A stretch of DNA of 58,920 nt from Crocosphaera chwakensis CCY0110. GTDB taxonomy: Bacteria > Cyanobacteriota > Cyanobacteriia > Cyanobacteriales > Microcystaceae. Positions 43,085 to 51,437 of this stretch are shown piece by piece (the first letter of the stretch is position 1; every line of letters begins with the position of its first letter). The stretch is from contig NZ_AAXW01000029.1 in assembly GCF_000169335.1 (NCBI RefSeq), forward strand, positions 1-58,920, written 5' to 3'. The notes below the pieces were generated by a model. It was not told where the DNA came from. It searched no databases and worked only from the letters and a program-made list of their open reading frames with translations. Both the position numbers and the translations under genes were made by a program.

Positions 43085-45568
43085 ATGAGTCAAATGATTC
43101 CCCAATGTGAACATTTACCTACCCATGTAAATAGTTTACTCGAACTGTTGCGTCAAGAACCAACATTACGTTCGCAACAAGATATTAGTGCTATTGAAGC
43201 ATCCTTAAGCAAGGCAGTTTCTCCTCAGTTTGAAATTGTTTTTGCTGGAGCATTTAGTGCCGGAAAATTTATGCTAATTAATGCTCTTTTGGAACGGGAA
43301 TTATTATATAGTGCCGAAGGCCATGCAACCGGGACAGAATGTCATATTTATTATGCCGAACCGAAACAAGAAAAAGTTGTTTTAACTTTCTTGAGTGAAG
43401 CCGATATCAGAGAACAAGTTAACGTCATCTGTCAAAAATTAAATATTGAACAAGCTGCGAATATTAATAACCCCGAAGTTAAAAATATTTTAACTGAAAT
43501 GGGGCAAAAAATCATCGAACAAGAAGGGGGAGAAAGTAAGTCAGAAAAAGCTAAACAAGCAAAAGCATTAATCCTTTTATTAGAGGGATTTACGAATAAT
43601 CGAGATCGCATTCATACCATTAATGCTGCTACTTATTCTATGGAACAATTTAACTTTTCTAACTTGACAGAAGCAGCAAGTTATGCACGGCGAGGCAGTA
43701 ATAGTTCTGTGTTAAAACGATTAGATTATTATTGTCATCATCCCTTATTAAAAGATGGTAACGTTTTAGTTGATATGCCAGGTATTGATGCACCAGTCAA
43801 AAAAGACGCTGAAGCAACTTATAACAAGATTGAACATTCCGATACTTCAGCAGTTGTTTGTGTCTTAAAACCAGCTTCTGCGGGGGATATGACGACAGAA
43901 GAAACAGAACTTTTAGAAAAAATGCGAGACAATTTGGGCATCCGTGATCGCGTTTTTTATGTATTTAATCGCATTGATGAAACTTGGTACAATGGCCAAC
44001 TCCGTCAACGTCTCGATAGTTTAATTCAAACTGAGTTTAAAGATCCGTCTAGAATACATAAAACCAGTGGACTATTAGGCTTTTATGGTAGTCAAATAAA
44101 ACACACCAATAGTAGCGATCGTTTTGGACTCGATACCCTCTTTTCTGAGAGTGTTAAAAGCATGGGAGGAGAAGAAGAAACACCCCAGTTTGTTAGTGAA
44201 TTTAACAATTATTGTGCAAATTCAGGTAAGTTAACCCGTACTGATTTCAAAGTATCGGTGAACGGCTATGAGACACCAAATGAAAATTATGTTCGCATTC
44301 TTAGCGAGTGGGGAGTCCCCTTGATTAATCAGTTAATTACTGATAGTGGAATTGAGGATTTTCGAGACTCTATTACTCATTATTTAACAGAAGAAAAACG
44401 ACCTCAATTATTTTCTACTTTAGCCGATGATTTACAACCCTTATGTATTGTTTTACGGCAATATTATCTCGATCAATACCGAGATTTAGAGAGTCAACCC
44501 CGTGAAATTGATGCCATGAAAGCACAAGAATTAAATCGGCTTAACCATGAGTTACAAGAAGTGGGAATACAGTTCCGAGATCATATTGCTTATGAAGTTA
44601 ATGAAATTGTTGTCAACGGGGATCATTCCTTTGAAGAAGACTTCCAAAAATTAAAAGCTAGGATGGTGACTCGGTTGGATGAATTATTACAAACTTTTTC
44701 AGTCGAAAATGCTCACCGTCGAGCAGCAATAAGTCATCCTCGTAATTCTACAGTTCCCTTACTTGCTATTTTAGTTGAGGCTTTATATTATCTTGCTAAC
44801 GAGTTAGAGGATGTTTTAGTGGAGGAAGTTAAGACCCTAGTTTCCGAATTTTCTCAACGACTATTACACCGTGTTAAACAAACAGAATACTACCGTAAGT
44901 TATACCGTTTACTAGGAAATGATGGAGGAGTAGAAACTCAGTTAAAAGAAGTTGAAAAAACTTTAATTGCTGCTTTGGTTAGTGAGTCTAAGGTAGAATG
45001 CGATCGCTATGTTCGAGAAAGTCCCAGATTTTATGATGAAGGTACTTTTTCTATCTATCAATTTCGTCAAACTCTACAACAAACTTCTCAAGGTTATGAC
45101 TGTAGTAGCATGGTGGAAGCAGAACCAGCAATTCGTCAATTGTTAAAGCTAGATTTTGAACCAAAAGTATCAGCAACTATCCGTAAATATTTCCGCCAAA
45201 CCATTAATCAAACCCTCAAAAGCCAATTATTACCAATGGCGGATCAACAAGCAGATAATATTCTTCAACAATATGATCAAGCAAGAAACTATTTAGGGCA
45301 AACTTTAGAACAAGAAGCACAAGAAAAAATTGCTCGTAATATGCGCTTACAAGGGGAAATCAAAGAGAAAATTGCTACTTATAATACAGCAATTTCTGGA
45401 ATTAATAATTGTCTCCAACGTATGCAAGTTTATGAACATCAACTACCTTTGATTAGTGAAGAAAATTTGCAACGTGAAGTAATTAAGTCTGATTTTGAAG
45501 TGATTAATGTTCCTGTTACTAATGGTCACAATTCAGATATTGATGTTGAGTTGGTGGATGTGATTTAA
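43085..45568 (+). CDS. dynamin-like GTPase with substituted P-loop
   Basis: The 827-residue protein has a dynamin-family GTPase domain and a long helical stalk. The G1 loop reads GAFSAGKFMLINALL: Phe62 (TTT, 43268-43270) replaces the Ser/Thr that normally binds Mg-GTP. G2 Thr is in HATGTECHIYY, G3 is VDMPGID and G4 is FNRIDE. The C-terminal half has helical arms and a hydrophobic paddle-like patch (VPLLAILVEALYYLANEL). Such bacterial proteins remodel membranes. Loss of the Ser could impair GTP binding. One base change (TCT to TTT) explains it. The tRNA-Ser lies upstream, and a REP-type terminator follows. Confidence 0.85.
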   Translation: MSQMIPQCEHLPTHVNSLLELLRQEPTLRSQQDISAIEASLSKAVSPQFEIVFAGAFSAGKFMLINALLERELLYSAEGHATGTECHIYYAEPKQEKVVLTFLSEADIREQVNVICQKLNIEQAANINNPEVKNILTEMGQKIIEQEGGESKSEKAKQAKALILLLEGFTNNRDRIHTINAATYSMEQFNFSNLTEAASYARRGSNSSVLKRLDYYCHHPLLKDGNVLVDMPGIDAPVKKDAEATYNKIEHSDTSAVVCVLKPASAGDMTTEETELLEKMRDNLGIRDRVFYVFNRIDETWYNGQLRQRLDSLIQTEFKDPSRIHKTSGLLGFYGSQIKHTNSSDRFGLDTLFSESVKSMGGEEETPQFVSEFNNYCANSGKLTRTDFKVSVNGYETPNENYVRILSEWGVPLINQLITDSGIEDFRDSITHYLTEEKRPQLFSTLADDLQPLCIVLRQYYLDQYRDLESQPREIDAMKAQELNRLNHELQEVGIQFRDHIAYEVNEIVVNGDHSFEEDFQKLKARMVTRLDELLQTFSVENAHRRAAISHPRNSTVPLLAILVEALYYLANELEDVLVEEVKTLVSEFSQRLLHRVKQTEYYRKLYRLLGNDGGVETQLKEVEKTLIAALVSESKVECDRYVRESPRFYDEGTFSIYQFRQTLQQTSQGYDCSSMVEAEPAIRQLLKLDFEPKVSATIRKYFRQTINQTLKSQLLPMADQQADNILQQYDQARNYLGQTLEQEAQEKIARNMRLQGEIKEKIATYNTAISGINNCLQRMQVYEHQLPLISEENLQREVIKSDFEVINVPVTNGHNSDIDVELVDVI

Positions 45569-45574
45569 AAAATT

Positions 45575-45605
45575 GTAGGGTGGGTGTTACTCACCTTACT
45601 TTTTT
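45575..45605 (+). terminator. REP-like hairpin acting as terminator after the dynamin-like gene
   Basis: An 11-bp stem GTAGGGTGGGT / ACTCACCTTAC with GTT loop (45575-45599) is followed by TTTTTT. Sequence family is the same as the element at 36267. Confidence 0.75.
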
Positions 45606-45640
45606 GTGTTAATTTTCAATGATTTTTAGAGAGGTATATT

Positions 45641-46003
45641 ATGAGTAAAAATGAATTACTGAAACATAATCATTATTTGGATCATGATGAGGATGTAATT
45701 GCTTTTTCTGGTGATTCTTTGGTGAAAGTGTCTAAAGTTAAAGATGTGATCAATTCGTTTATTAAGAGTCGGTTATTGAAAGTCTTAACCGATCATTTTC
45801 ATCATGTAGGAATAAGAGGAGAATTTATTAACAGCTTTGATATTTTTAAATACGGACAAAACTGTGAAATTCTACAAATAGGTTCTAATGGCTGGAAAAA
45901 AGGAAAAATCAGACTTAAAGTTAGTTTAGAATTTATTCCCGATGAACCAGAAATCAAAAAAATAGAATCACCTTTAGATGATATTCGCCAGTCTATGAAT
46001 TAA
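45641..46003 (+). CDS. KGK domain family protein
   Basis: The 120-residue protein fits the cyanobacterial KGK family, named for its conserved Lys-Gly-Lys: here SNGWKKGKIRLKVSLEFIPD at about residues 86-105. It ends SPLDDIRQSMN. The N-terminus has a DEDVIAFSGDSLVKVSKV segment. The family has no known biochemical function. A weak ribosome-binding site (GAGAGG) precedes the ATG. A 29-base copy of its 3' end is found again at 46771. Confidence 0.8.
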   Translation: MSKNELLKHNHYLDHDEDVIAFSGDSLVKVSKVKDVINSFIKSRLLKVLTDHFHHVGIRGEFINSFDIFKYGQNCEILQIGSNGWKKGKIRLKVSLEFIPDEPEIKKIESPLDDIRQSMN

Positions 46004-46015
46004 CCATAAATCTTC

Positions 46016-46083
46016 GTAGGGTGGGTTAAGTAAGCAATAAATTTATAGATTATTCTGTTCATTAAATACTTGCTTAACCCACC
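46016..46083. repeat. REP-like long hairpin
   Basis: A stem of about 15 bp, GGTGGGTTAAGTAAG with CTTGCTTAACCCACC (one G-T pair), encloses an AT-rich loop. It follows the KGK gene by a few bases. Confidence 0.7.
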
Positions 46084-46152
46084 ATCTCAACTATAATTAT
46101 AATAGTTTAGAGTTGCATAAAAGATAAAAGATAAAAGCGAAATATACAAATC

Positions 46153-46371
46153 ATGGAAAATATTACTATTCAAGTTGACCCTAAAATTGCCAAAGCTTAT
46201 CGAGAAGCTGATGTAAACAAACAGCAAACGATGGTTCATATTTGGAACCTTATTATTGATGAAATGATAGAAGATGACAACTTTGAAGGAATTGTCCAAG
46301 AAATTCGCCAAGAAGCAAAAGAAAAAGGACTCACATCTGAAATTTTAGAAGACTTATTAAAAGATGAGTAA
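46153..46371 (+). CDS. antitoxin of a PIN-domain toxin-antitoxin pair
   Basis: The 72-residue protein opens ENITIQVDPKIAKAYREADV and ends LTSEILEDLLKDE. This pattern (a short beta strand for DNA binding, helix, then an EILE(D/S)LL-D(E) tail) is common in small cyanobacterial antitoxins located directly upstream of PIN_3 toxins. It overlaps the toxin start by eight bases, the usual arrangement. It probably represses its own promoter and blocks the toxin active site; this is inferred from family and position. Confidence 0.75.
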   Translation: MENITIQVDPKIAKAYREADVNKQQTMVHIWNLIIDEMIEDDNFEGIVQEIRQEAKEKGLTSEILEDLLKDE

Positions 46372-46753
46372 ATTGCGAGTCGTTTTAGATACCAATATTC
46401 TAATTAGTGGATTATTATTCTTTGCGTCGACTCCTCAACAAGTTTTTGATAGAGTAACAGCTAAAGAAACAATTTTAATTTCTGATGATACGCTTCAAGA
46501 AATAGTTCAAACCTTAATTCGTAAAAAGTTTGATAAATATTTATCTTTAGAAAAACGAGTTAATTTTATATCTAATTTAAGCAAAAAAGCAGAAATTGTT
46601 AATATTACTGAGAGAGTTAACATTTGTCGAGATCCGAAAGATAATAAATTTTTGGATTTAGCTATTTCGGGAAATGCTACCCATATCGTGACAGGAGATA
46701 AAGACTTATTAGAGTTATCTGCTTTTCGAGATACTTTAAATTGTTACACCTAG
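46364..46753 (+). CDS. PIN-domain (VapC-like) toxin, C-terminus altered by frameshift
   Basis: The 129-residue protein has the PIN acidic residues: Asp in VVLDTNILISG, Glu in DDTLQEI, Asp in RDPKDNKFLDLA and Asp in HIVTGDKDLL. The family normally ends ...TLIVTPxQFL. Here one extra A in the run at 46738-46740 shifts the frame, giving TLNCYT and a stop at 46751. Removing that A restores LIVTPSQFLAL with a stop at 46770-46772. All catalytic positions lie before the shift, so an RNase may still fold. It overlaps the antitoxin. Confidence 0.78.
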   Translation: MSKLRVVLDTNILISGLLFFASTPQQVFDRVTAKETILISDDTLQEIVQTLIRKKFDKYLSLEKRVNFISNLSKKAEIVNITERVNICRDPKDNKFLDLAISGNATHIVTGDKDLLELSAFRDTLNCYT

Positions 46754-46770
46754 TCAATTTCTAGCTTTGT

Positions 46771-46799
46771 GACGATATTCGCCAGTCGATGAATTAACC
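46771..46799 (+). repeat. 29-bp copy of the 3' end of the KGK gene
   Basis: The bases match 45977-46005 (last codons and stop of the KGK gene) at 27 of 29 positions and still spell DDIRQSMN followed by a stop. It abuts the end of the unshifted toxin frame. Confidence 0.8.
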
Positions 46800-46819
46800 T
46801 TTAACTATCCTGTTTATGA

Positions 46820-46844
46820 GTAAAGTGGGCATTGTCCATCCTAC
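46820..46844. repeat. degenerate REP-like element
   Basis: The stretch GTAAAGTGGGC-ATT-GTCCATCCTAC is a mismatched version of the hairpins at 36267 and 45575. Confidence 0.5.
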
Positions 46845-46889
46845 TAACTCGATATATTATACTGATACAGAATTGTTGAGGTAGTGTTT

Positions 46890-47915
46890 ATGAGAGGTAT
46901 CGTTAGGTATTTAGGCAACGGTAATGATGTATTTCGAGCCACCATTGGTGACGATGATATCTTTGCACAAGGGGGTAATGACCTTGTTTATGGCAATAGG
47001 GGAAAAGATGGACTATATGGTGGGCAAGGGGAAGATAGCTTACTGGGAGAAGGAGATGGAGACTATTTAGACGGGGGAGAAGATAGCGATATTCTGGATG
47101 GAGGAGAAGGAGACGATTGGTTGTATGGCGGAGAAGGAAACGGTCAAGATCATCTATTTGGTGGTAATGGCGAGGATTTTTTAGTCGGTCATGACGGTGA
47201 CGACTTTCTCTATGGGGATGACGGTTCGAGTCCCTTTTATTTTGATTATTTTGACGTTGGAGACACCCCAGAAAGGGTTGAACGACTAGATGATAATGAT
47301 GAACTAATTCCAGGGTGGGACTCTGATGATGTTCTGCGTGGTGGTAGAGGGAATGATTTTCTATTTGGGGAACAGGGAAAAGATAAACTCTATGGAGATG
47401 ATGGTAACGATTATTTAGACGGTGGTGTAAGAGGAGATACCCTTTATGGGGGAACTGGCAATGATACTTTAATTGGGAATGATGGTTGGGATACGTTAAT
47501 CGGGGTTGATTGGAATGCTAGTGACCCAGGAAAATACGAAATAGACATTCTTCAAGGGGATAATCCCAATGGTTCTTTTGGGAATGAACCTGATGTATTT
47601 GTACTAGGAAAGACCAATAAATTATTTTATGATGATGATAATATTTATAGCACTGGTATTCATGATTATGCTCTAATTAGAGACTTTGATAAAACAGAAG
47701 ATATCATTCAACTTACTAAATTACCAGAGTTTGAAATTGGTTCTCAGCCACATTATCGTCTGGGAAGTTCACCGCTTTCTGGTGTACAGGGGACAGCAAT
47801 TTTTTACGATGATGGTATTAGTAATGGACTCCCCTCAGAGTTAATCGCAATTGTTCAATTTCAAGGTGGTTCAACTAATCTTGACCTTTCTGATAGCTAT
47901 TTTACTTATGTTTAA
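46890..47915 (+). CDS. RTX-type calcium-binding repeat protein
   Basis: The 341-residue protein (from ATG 46890, with GAGG spaced eight bases upstream) contains two blocks of GGxGxDxLx nonapeptides: about residues 25-115 (GGNDLVYGNRGKDGLYGGQG and on) and 150-200, separated by an insert with SPFYFDYFDVGDTPERVERL. These form a calcium-bound beta roll. The C-terminal ~100 residues contain FVLGKTNKLFYDDDN and DYALIRDFDKTEDIIQL, a module common at the ends of cyanobacterial RTX proteins. No signal peptide is present; type I secretion is usual for the family but no transporter is nearby. Confidence 0.9.
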   Translation: MRGIVRYLGNGNDVFRATIGDDDIFAQGGNDLVYGNRGKDGLYGGQGEDSLLGEGDGDYLDGGEDSDILDGGEGDDWLYGGEGNGQDHLFGGNGEDFLVGHDGDDFLYGDDGSSPFYFDYFDVGDTPERVERLDDNDELIPGWDSDDVLRGGRGNDFLFGEQGKDKLYGDDGNDYLDGGVRGDTLYGGTGNDTLIGNDGWDTLIGVDWNASDPGKYEIDILQGDNPNGSFGNEPDVFVLGKTNKLFYDDDNIYSTGIHDYALIRDFDKTEDIIQLTKLPEFEIGSQPHYRLGSSPLSGVQGTAIFYDDGISNGLPSELIAIVQFQGGSTNLDLSDSYFTYV

Positions 47916-47986
47916 GTTAACTTACGGATAATGATTGTTTTACGCAGTGTTATAAACTGTAGGAAACTTTCATATCATCTAAAAAA

Positions 47987-48232
47987 ATGATGAAGAAAAC
48001 CCCTAGAATACCGATTCCCAAATCCGTTAGAGATTATGTTTTTAACAGAGATAACTATCAATGTCGAAGTTGTGGTAAAAAACAACAAGAAACCACATTA
48101 AACATCGATCATATTATTCCTTTAGCGAAAGGAGGTAGTAATGATATGAGTAACTTACAAACCTTATGTCACACTTGTAATCAACAAAAAAAGCATCATT
48201 TAGATCCTCGTTTTCGTCGCCATTTTACTTAG
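47987..48232 (+). CDS. small HNH endonuclease
   Basis: The 81-residue protein is a single HNH domain: CRSCGKKQQETTLNIDHIIP, then LAKGGSNDMSNLQTLCHTCN. The two CxxC zinc pairs and the DH / N / H catalytic set are intact. Its basic N-terminus (KKTPRIPIPKSVRDYVF) is typical for free-standing cyanobacterial HNH proteins. DNA cleavage is expected, but the biological role is open. MMK at the start offers two adjacent ATG choices. Confidence 0.88.
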   Translation: MMKKTPRIPIPKSVRDYVFNRDNYQCRSCGKKQQETTLNIDHIIPLAKGGSNDMSNLQTLCHTCNQQKKHHLDPRFRRHFT

Positions 48233-48403
48233 AGAAAATTAAGATAAATCAAGAATCTCTGTGTTGTTATCGTTGGGGAGTAGCACATGAAGATTAATTG
48301 TTCTTTCTCGTGACTTCTGACTCCTAACTCCCACCAGTGGCAACATTCCGCTAAAATTAAGGTCAAATTAAGATGATCCATTGCCTTGAGGAGTGAGTCA
48401 ATA

Positions 48404-49726
48404 ATGAATTCATTGTTAACAAAATATCGCCTAAAGTCTCCTATAGCTTGGGGTTTAGCCATTGCCTTTAGTAGTAGTTTGTTAGTAGGGTGCAATAACC
48501 AAACCCCTACTGACACGGGAACCGCCCCCAGTCCTGATGCCCCCTCAGCCGACGGAGATAGCTTAAAATTAGGGGCATTATTACCGGTCACAGGGGACTT
48601 ATCGTCCATTGGGGCAAATATGCCAGAAGCGGTTAAATTAGCCATTGATGAGATTAATGCTTGTGGTGGCGTTAATGGTCAACCCGTCACTTTAGTCACA
48701 GAAGATAGTCAAACAGACCCCACTGCCGGTGGTGCAGCTATGACCAAACTGGCAGAAGTTGATCGGGTTGCTGGCGTGGTAGGGGCGTTTGCCAGTAGTG
48801 TTTCTGGGGCTGCTGTGGGTATCGCAGCGCAAAACAAAGTAATGTTAATTTCTCCAGGCAGTACCAGTCCTGTGTTTACAGATCAGGCGAAAAATGGTGA
48901 ATTTAATGGTTATTGGGCGAGAACAGCCCCTCCTGATACCTATCAGGCACAAGCGTTAGCAGCTTTAGCCGAAAAACAAGGCTTTGAAAATGTGTCGACT
49001 GTGGTTATTAATAATGACTATGGGGTGGGGTTTGAACAGCAGTTTGTGGGCGCATTTGAAAAGTCAGGGGGTAAACTGGCCAATAAAGAACAACCGGTGC
49101 GTTACGATCCCAAAGCAGCAACCCTCGATAGTGAAGCAGCAGCAGCGTTTGCTAATAACCCCGACGCAGTGGCCGCAGTGCTTTATGCAGAAACGGGTAG
49201 TATTTTATTACAAGCAGCCTATAAACAAGGGCTAAGCGACGGTGTTACCGTTTTATTAACTGATGGGGTTTATTCTGAAGATTTTGTGGAACAGGTGGGC
49301 AAAACTGCCGACGATCAGTATATTTTAGAAGGGGCTTTAGGAACGGTTCCAGGAGCTGATGGTCAAGCGTTAGATGCTTTTACCACCAAATGGAATGAGA
49401 AAACAGGGAAGGATGTAACGGCCTTTGTTCCCCATAGTTGGGACGCAACGGTGTTATTAATGTTGGCAGCCGAAGCAGCAAAAGCTAACACTGGAGAAGG
49501 GATTCAAAGTAAGATTAGAGAAATCGCCAACGCTCCAGGCACAGAAGTCAGTGATCCTTGTGAAGCGATCGCTTTAGTTCGTGATGGGGAAGATATTAAC
49601 TATCAAGGAGCTAGTGGTAACGTCGATATTGATGAAAATGGGGATGTTGTGGGTAGTTACGATGTTTGGACGGTTAAAGCTGATGGCACCACCGAAGTTA
49701 TTGATAAAGTGAGTCCCACAGAATAA
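48404..49726 (+). CDS. ABC transporter substrate-binding lipoprotein, branched-chain amino acid type
   Basis: From the ATG at 48404 the protein has 440 residues. It has a lipoprotein signal with lipobox SLLVGC and then a Thr/Pro/Asp-rich linker. The mature part is a type I periplasmic binding protein: LKLGALLPVTGDLSSIG, then AVKLAIDEINACGGVNGQPV, similar to LivJ/NatB-type receptors. It would bind neutral amino acids or amides in the periplasm. Permease and ATPase genes are absent, so it is an orphan or works with a distant transporter. A good terminator follows. Confidence 0.93.
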   Translation: MNSLLTKYRLKSPIAWGLAIAFSSSLLVGCNNQTPTDTGTAPSPDAPSADGDSLKLGALLPVTGDLSSIGANMPEAVKLAIDEINACGGVNGQPVTLVTEDSQTDPTAGGAAMTKLAEVDRVAGVVGAFASSVSGAAVGIAAQNKVMLISPGSTSPVFTDQAKNGEFNGYWARTAPPDTYQAQALAALAEKQGFENVSTVVINNDYGVGFEQQFVGAFEKSGGKLANKEQPVRYDPKAATLDSEAAAAFANNPDAVAAVLYAETGSILLQAAYKQGLSDGVTVLLTDGVYSEDFVEQVGKTADDQYILEGALGTVPGADGQALDAFTTKWNEKTGKDVTAFVPHSWDATVLLMLAAEAAKANTGEGIQSKIREIANAPGTEVSDPCEAIALVRDGEDINYQGASGNVDIDENGDVVGSYDVWTVKADGTTEVIDKVSPTE

Positions 49727-49753
49727 TTACCAATTTTAATTATTAACAAATGT

Positions 49754-49780
49754 GACCCGCTACGGCGGGTTTACTTTTTT
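49754..49780 (+). terminator. rho-independent terminator
   Basis: The stem ACCCGC / GCGGGT with loop TACG is followed by TTACTTTTTT. It lies 28 bases after the binding-protein gene. Confidence 0.9.
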
Positions 49781-49900
49781 GATAAAAAATTTCAAATAAG
49801 TTAAGAAAATCTATAATCTTCTTAGTTCGACAATGAGAATTAATAGAATTTAGATATTGTGTTTCTTATGCTCAATAACTAAGGGATAAAAAAGAGAAAA

Positions 49901-50443
49901 ATGATATCTGAATTAGCTGCCAATAAATCTGTTAATTATCTTAAAAAGTGTGGTATAGTCATCTTCATTTTTAGTTCTCTTGGTTCTCATTTTGTCCATA
50001 ATACACCTCTAAAGAGTCCTATTTTTCCCAATCTATTTGGACGGCTTACTGCGTTAACTCGAATGAGTGATCAGTGGCGAATGTTTTCTGTGGTAGATCG
50101 TTTTAGCTGGCGACTAGAAATTGTGGCAATTCATGAAAGTGGAAAGGCACAAACATTGCCTATTTTTGCTGAACAAGAAAAAGAATTTTTTGAAAAACAG
50201 TTTATTGATTTTCGAGAAGGAAAACTACATCACAATTTGTTTATTTATCCCGATGCTCGTTATCACTATAGCGATTATTTATGTCGAATGTTTCAAAATG
50301 AAACTAATCCTATTCAAGCCATTCGTTATGATTTATTTTGGAGACAAATTTTACCTCCTCAACAAGCAGCAATTAGAGAGCAATACTTAACTGAAGAATT
50401 TAGTGATTTAGGAAAATTAGGAGAGTATCAATGCCAGAATTAA
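49901..50443 (+). CDS. membrane-anchored partner of the HTTM protein
   Basis: The 180-residue protein has one N-terminal hydrophobic segment (CGIVIFIFSSLGSHFVH) followed by a soluble domain with WRMFSVVDRFSWRLEIVAIH and DARYHYSDYLCRMFQNE. It overlaps the HTTM gene by 13 bases. In many genomes an HTTM protein is paired with such a short protein that has a single N-terminal helix; the pair is presumed to act together. The catalytic function is unknown. The start at ATG 49901 has a preceding purine-rich AAAAGAGAAA. Confidence 0.7.
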   Translation: MISELAANKSVNYLKKCGIVIFIFSSLGSHFVHNTPLKSPIFPNLFGRLTALTRMSDQWRMFSVVDRFSWRLEIVAIHESGKAQTLPIFAEQEKEFFEKQFIDFREGKLHHNLFIYPDARYHYSDYLCRMFQNETNPIQAIRYDLFWRQILPPQQAAIREQYLTEEFSDLGKLGEYQCQN

Positions 50444-51417
50444 TAAAAAAAGTAATTAAAAAAATATATGATTTTTGGTTTGCTAAAGAATCAACCTTAA
50501 GTTTAGGGGTATTTCGGATTGTTTTTGGTTTAGTTATTCTCAATATTTTATTACTCAGTTATTTTCACTGGAATGAGTATTATGGGGTCAATGGAATTAT
50601 CTCTTTAGATCGGTTTATCAATGCTAGAGGCGGTTGGTTTTTAGCTTCTTTTAAATCTATTTTCGCTTTATCTAATAAAACCCAATTTGTTTGGATAGTT
50701 TATGGGCTGGGTTTAGTGGTAAATTTCTGTTTTATTCTTGGTTTAGGAACCCGTATTGCTACAATTCTTTTATATATTATTTGGTTTTCAATATGCAATC
50801 GTAATTCTGCCATTATTGATGGTAAAGATGTTGTGATTCAAATGCTGCTATTTTATAGTTGTTTTGCTCCTTTAGGAAATAGTTTATCTGTTGATAATAT
50901 TTTTCGATCCAAGTTACTCAGTAAACATCGTAATACTCTTCGTTATATTCCTCCCAAACAATCTGTCTGGAGTTTAAGACTTTTACAATTTTCTATTGCT
51001 TTCATTTATCCTTTTTCTGCGATAGATAAACTGTATAGTGATATTGCTTGGCGAGAGGGGAGTATTATGTATTATATTTCTCTGTATGATGCTTGGTTTC
51101 GCTTTACTGATGTTGAATTATTTCATAATTATTTCTTGAGTCTTATTACAACTTATAGTTCATTAATGCTTGAGTTTTTATTTCCTATTTTAGTTTGGTT
51201 TAAACAGACTAAATACTGGATATTAAGTATTATGCTTTTATTTCATGTTTCTATTGCCATTGTTATGAATGAATTTGTCTTACAATTTAGTATGGTAATG
51301 TTAATTTCTTATATTTTATTTATTGACCCTGAAACCATGAAAAAATTATTCTCTAAATTCAAGAGAAAGTATAATTCAATTAGTCAAAAATCAATGATAC
51401 AAAATAAAGTCAATTGA
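50431..51417 (+). CDS. HTTM domain membrane protein (vitamin K-dependent gamma-carboxylase-related)
   Basis: The 328-residue protein has about six to eight membrane helices and the HTTM pattern: LSLGVFRIVFGLVILN near the start, GLGTRIATILLYIIWFSICN, then the conserved WSLRLLQFSIAFIYPFSAIDKL. HTTM is related to the membrane part of vitamin K-dependent gamma-glutamyl carboxylase. Bacterial members have unknown substrates. It overlaps the upstream partner and lies 20 bases before fumC, so the three may be one transcript. Confidence 0.8.
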   Translation: MPELIKKVIKKIYDFWFAKESTLSLGVFRIVFGLVILNILLLSYFHWNEYYGVNGIISLDRFINARGGWFLASFKSIFALSNKTQFVWIVYGLGLVVNFCFILGLGTRIATILLYIIWFSICNRNSAIIDGKDVVIQMLLFYSCFAPLGNSLSVDNIFRSKLLSKHRNTLRYIPPKQSVWSLRLLQFSIAFIYPFSAIDKLYSDIAWREGSIMYYISLYDAWFRFTDVELFHNYFLSLITTYSSLMLEFLFPILVWFKQTKYWILSIMLLFHVSIAIVMNEFVLQFSMVMLISYILFIDPETMKKLFSKFKRKYNSISQKSMIQNKVN

Positions 51418-51437
51418 TAGTAAATAAGGAGAAAATA

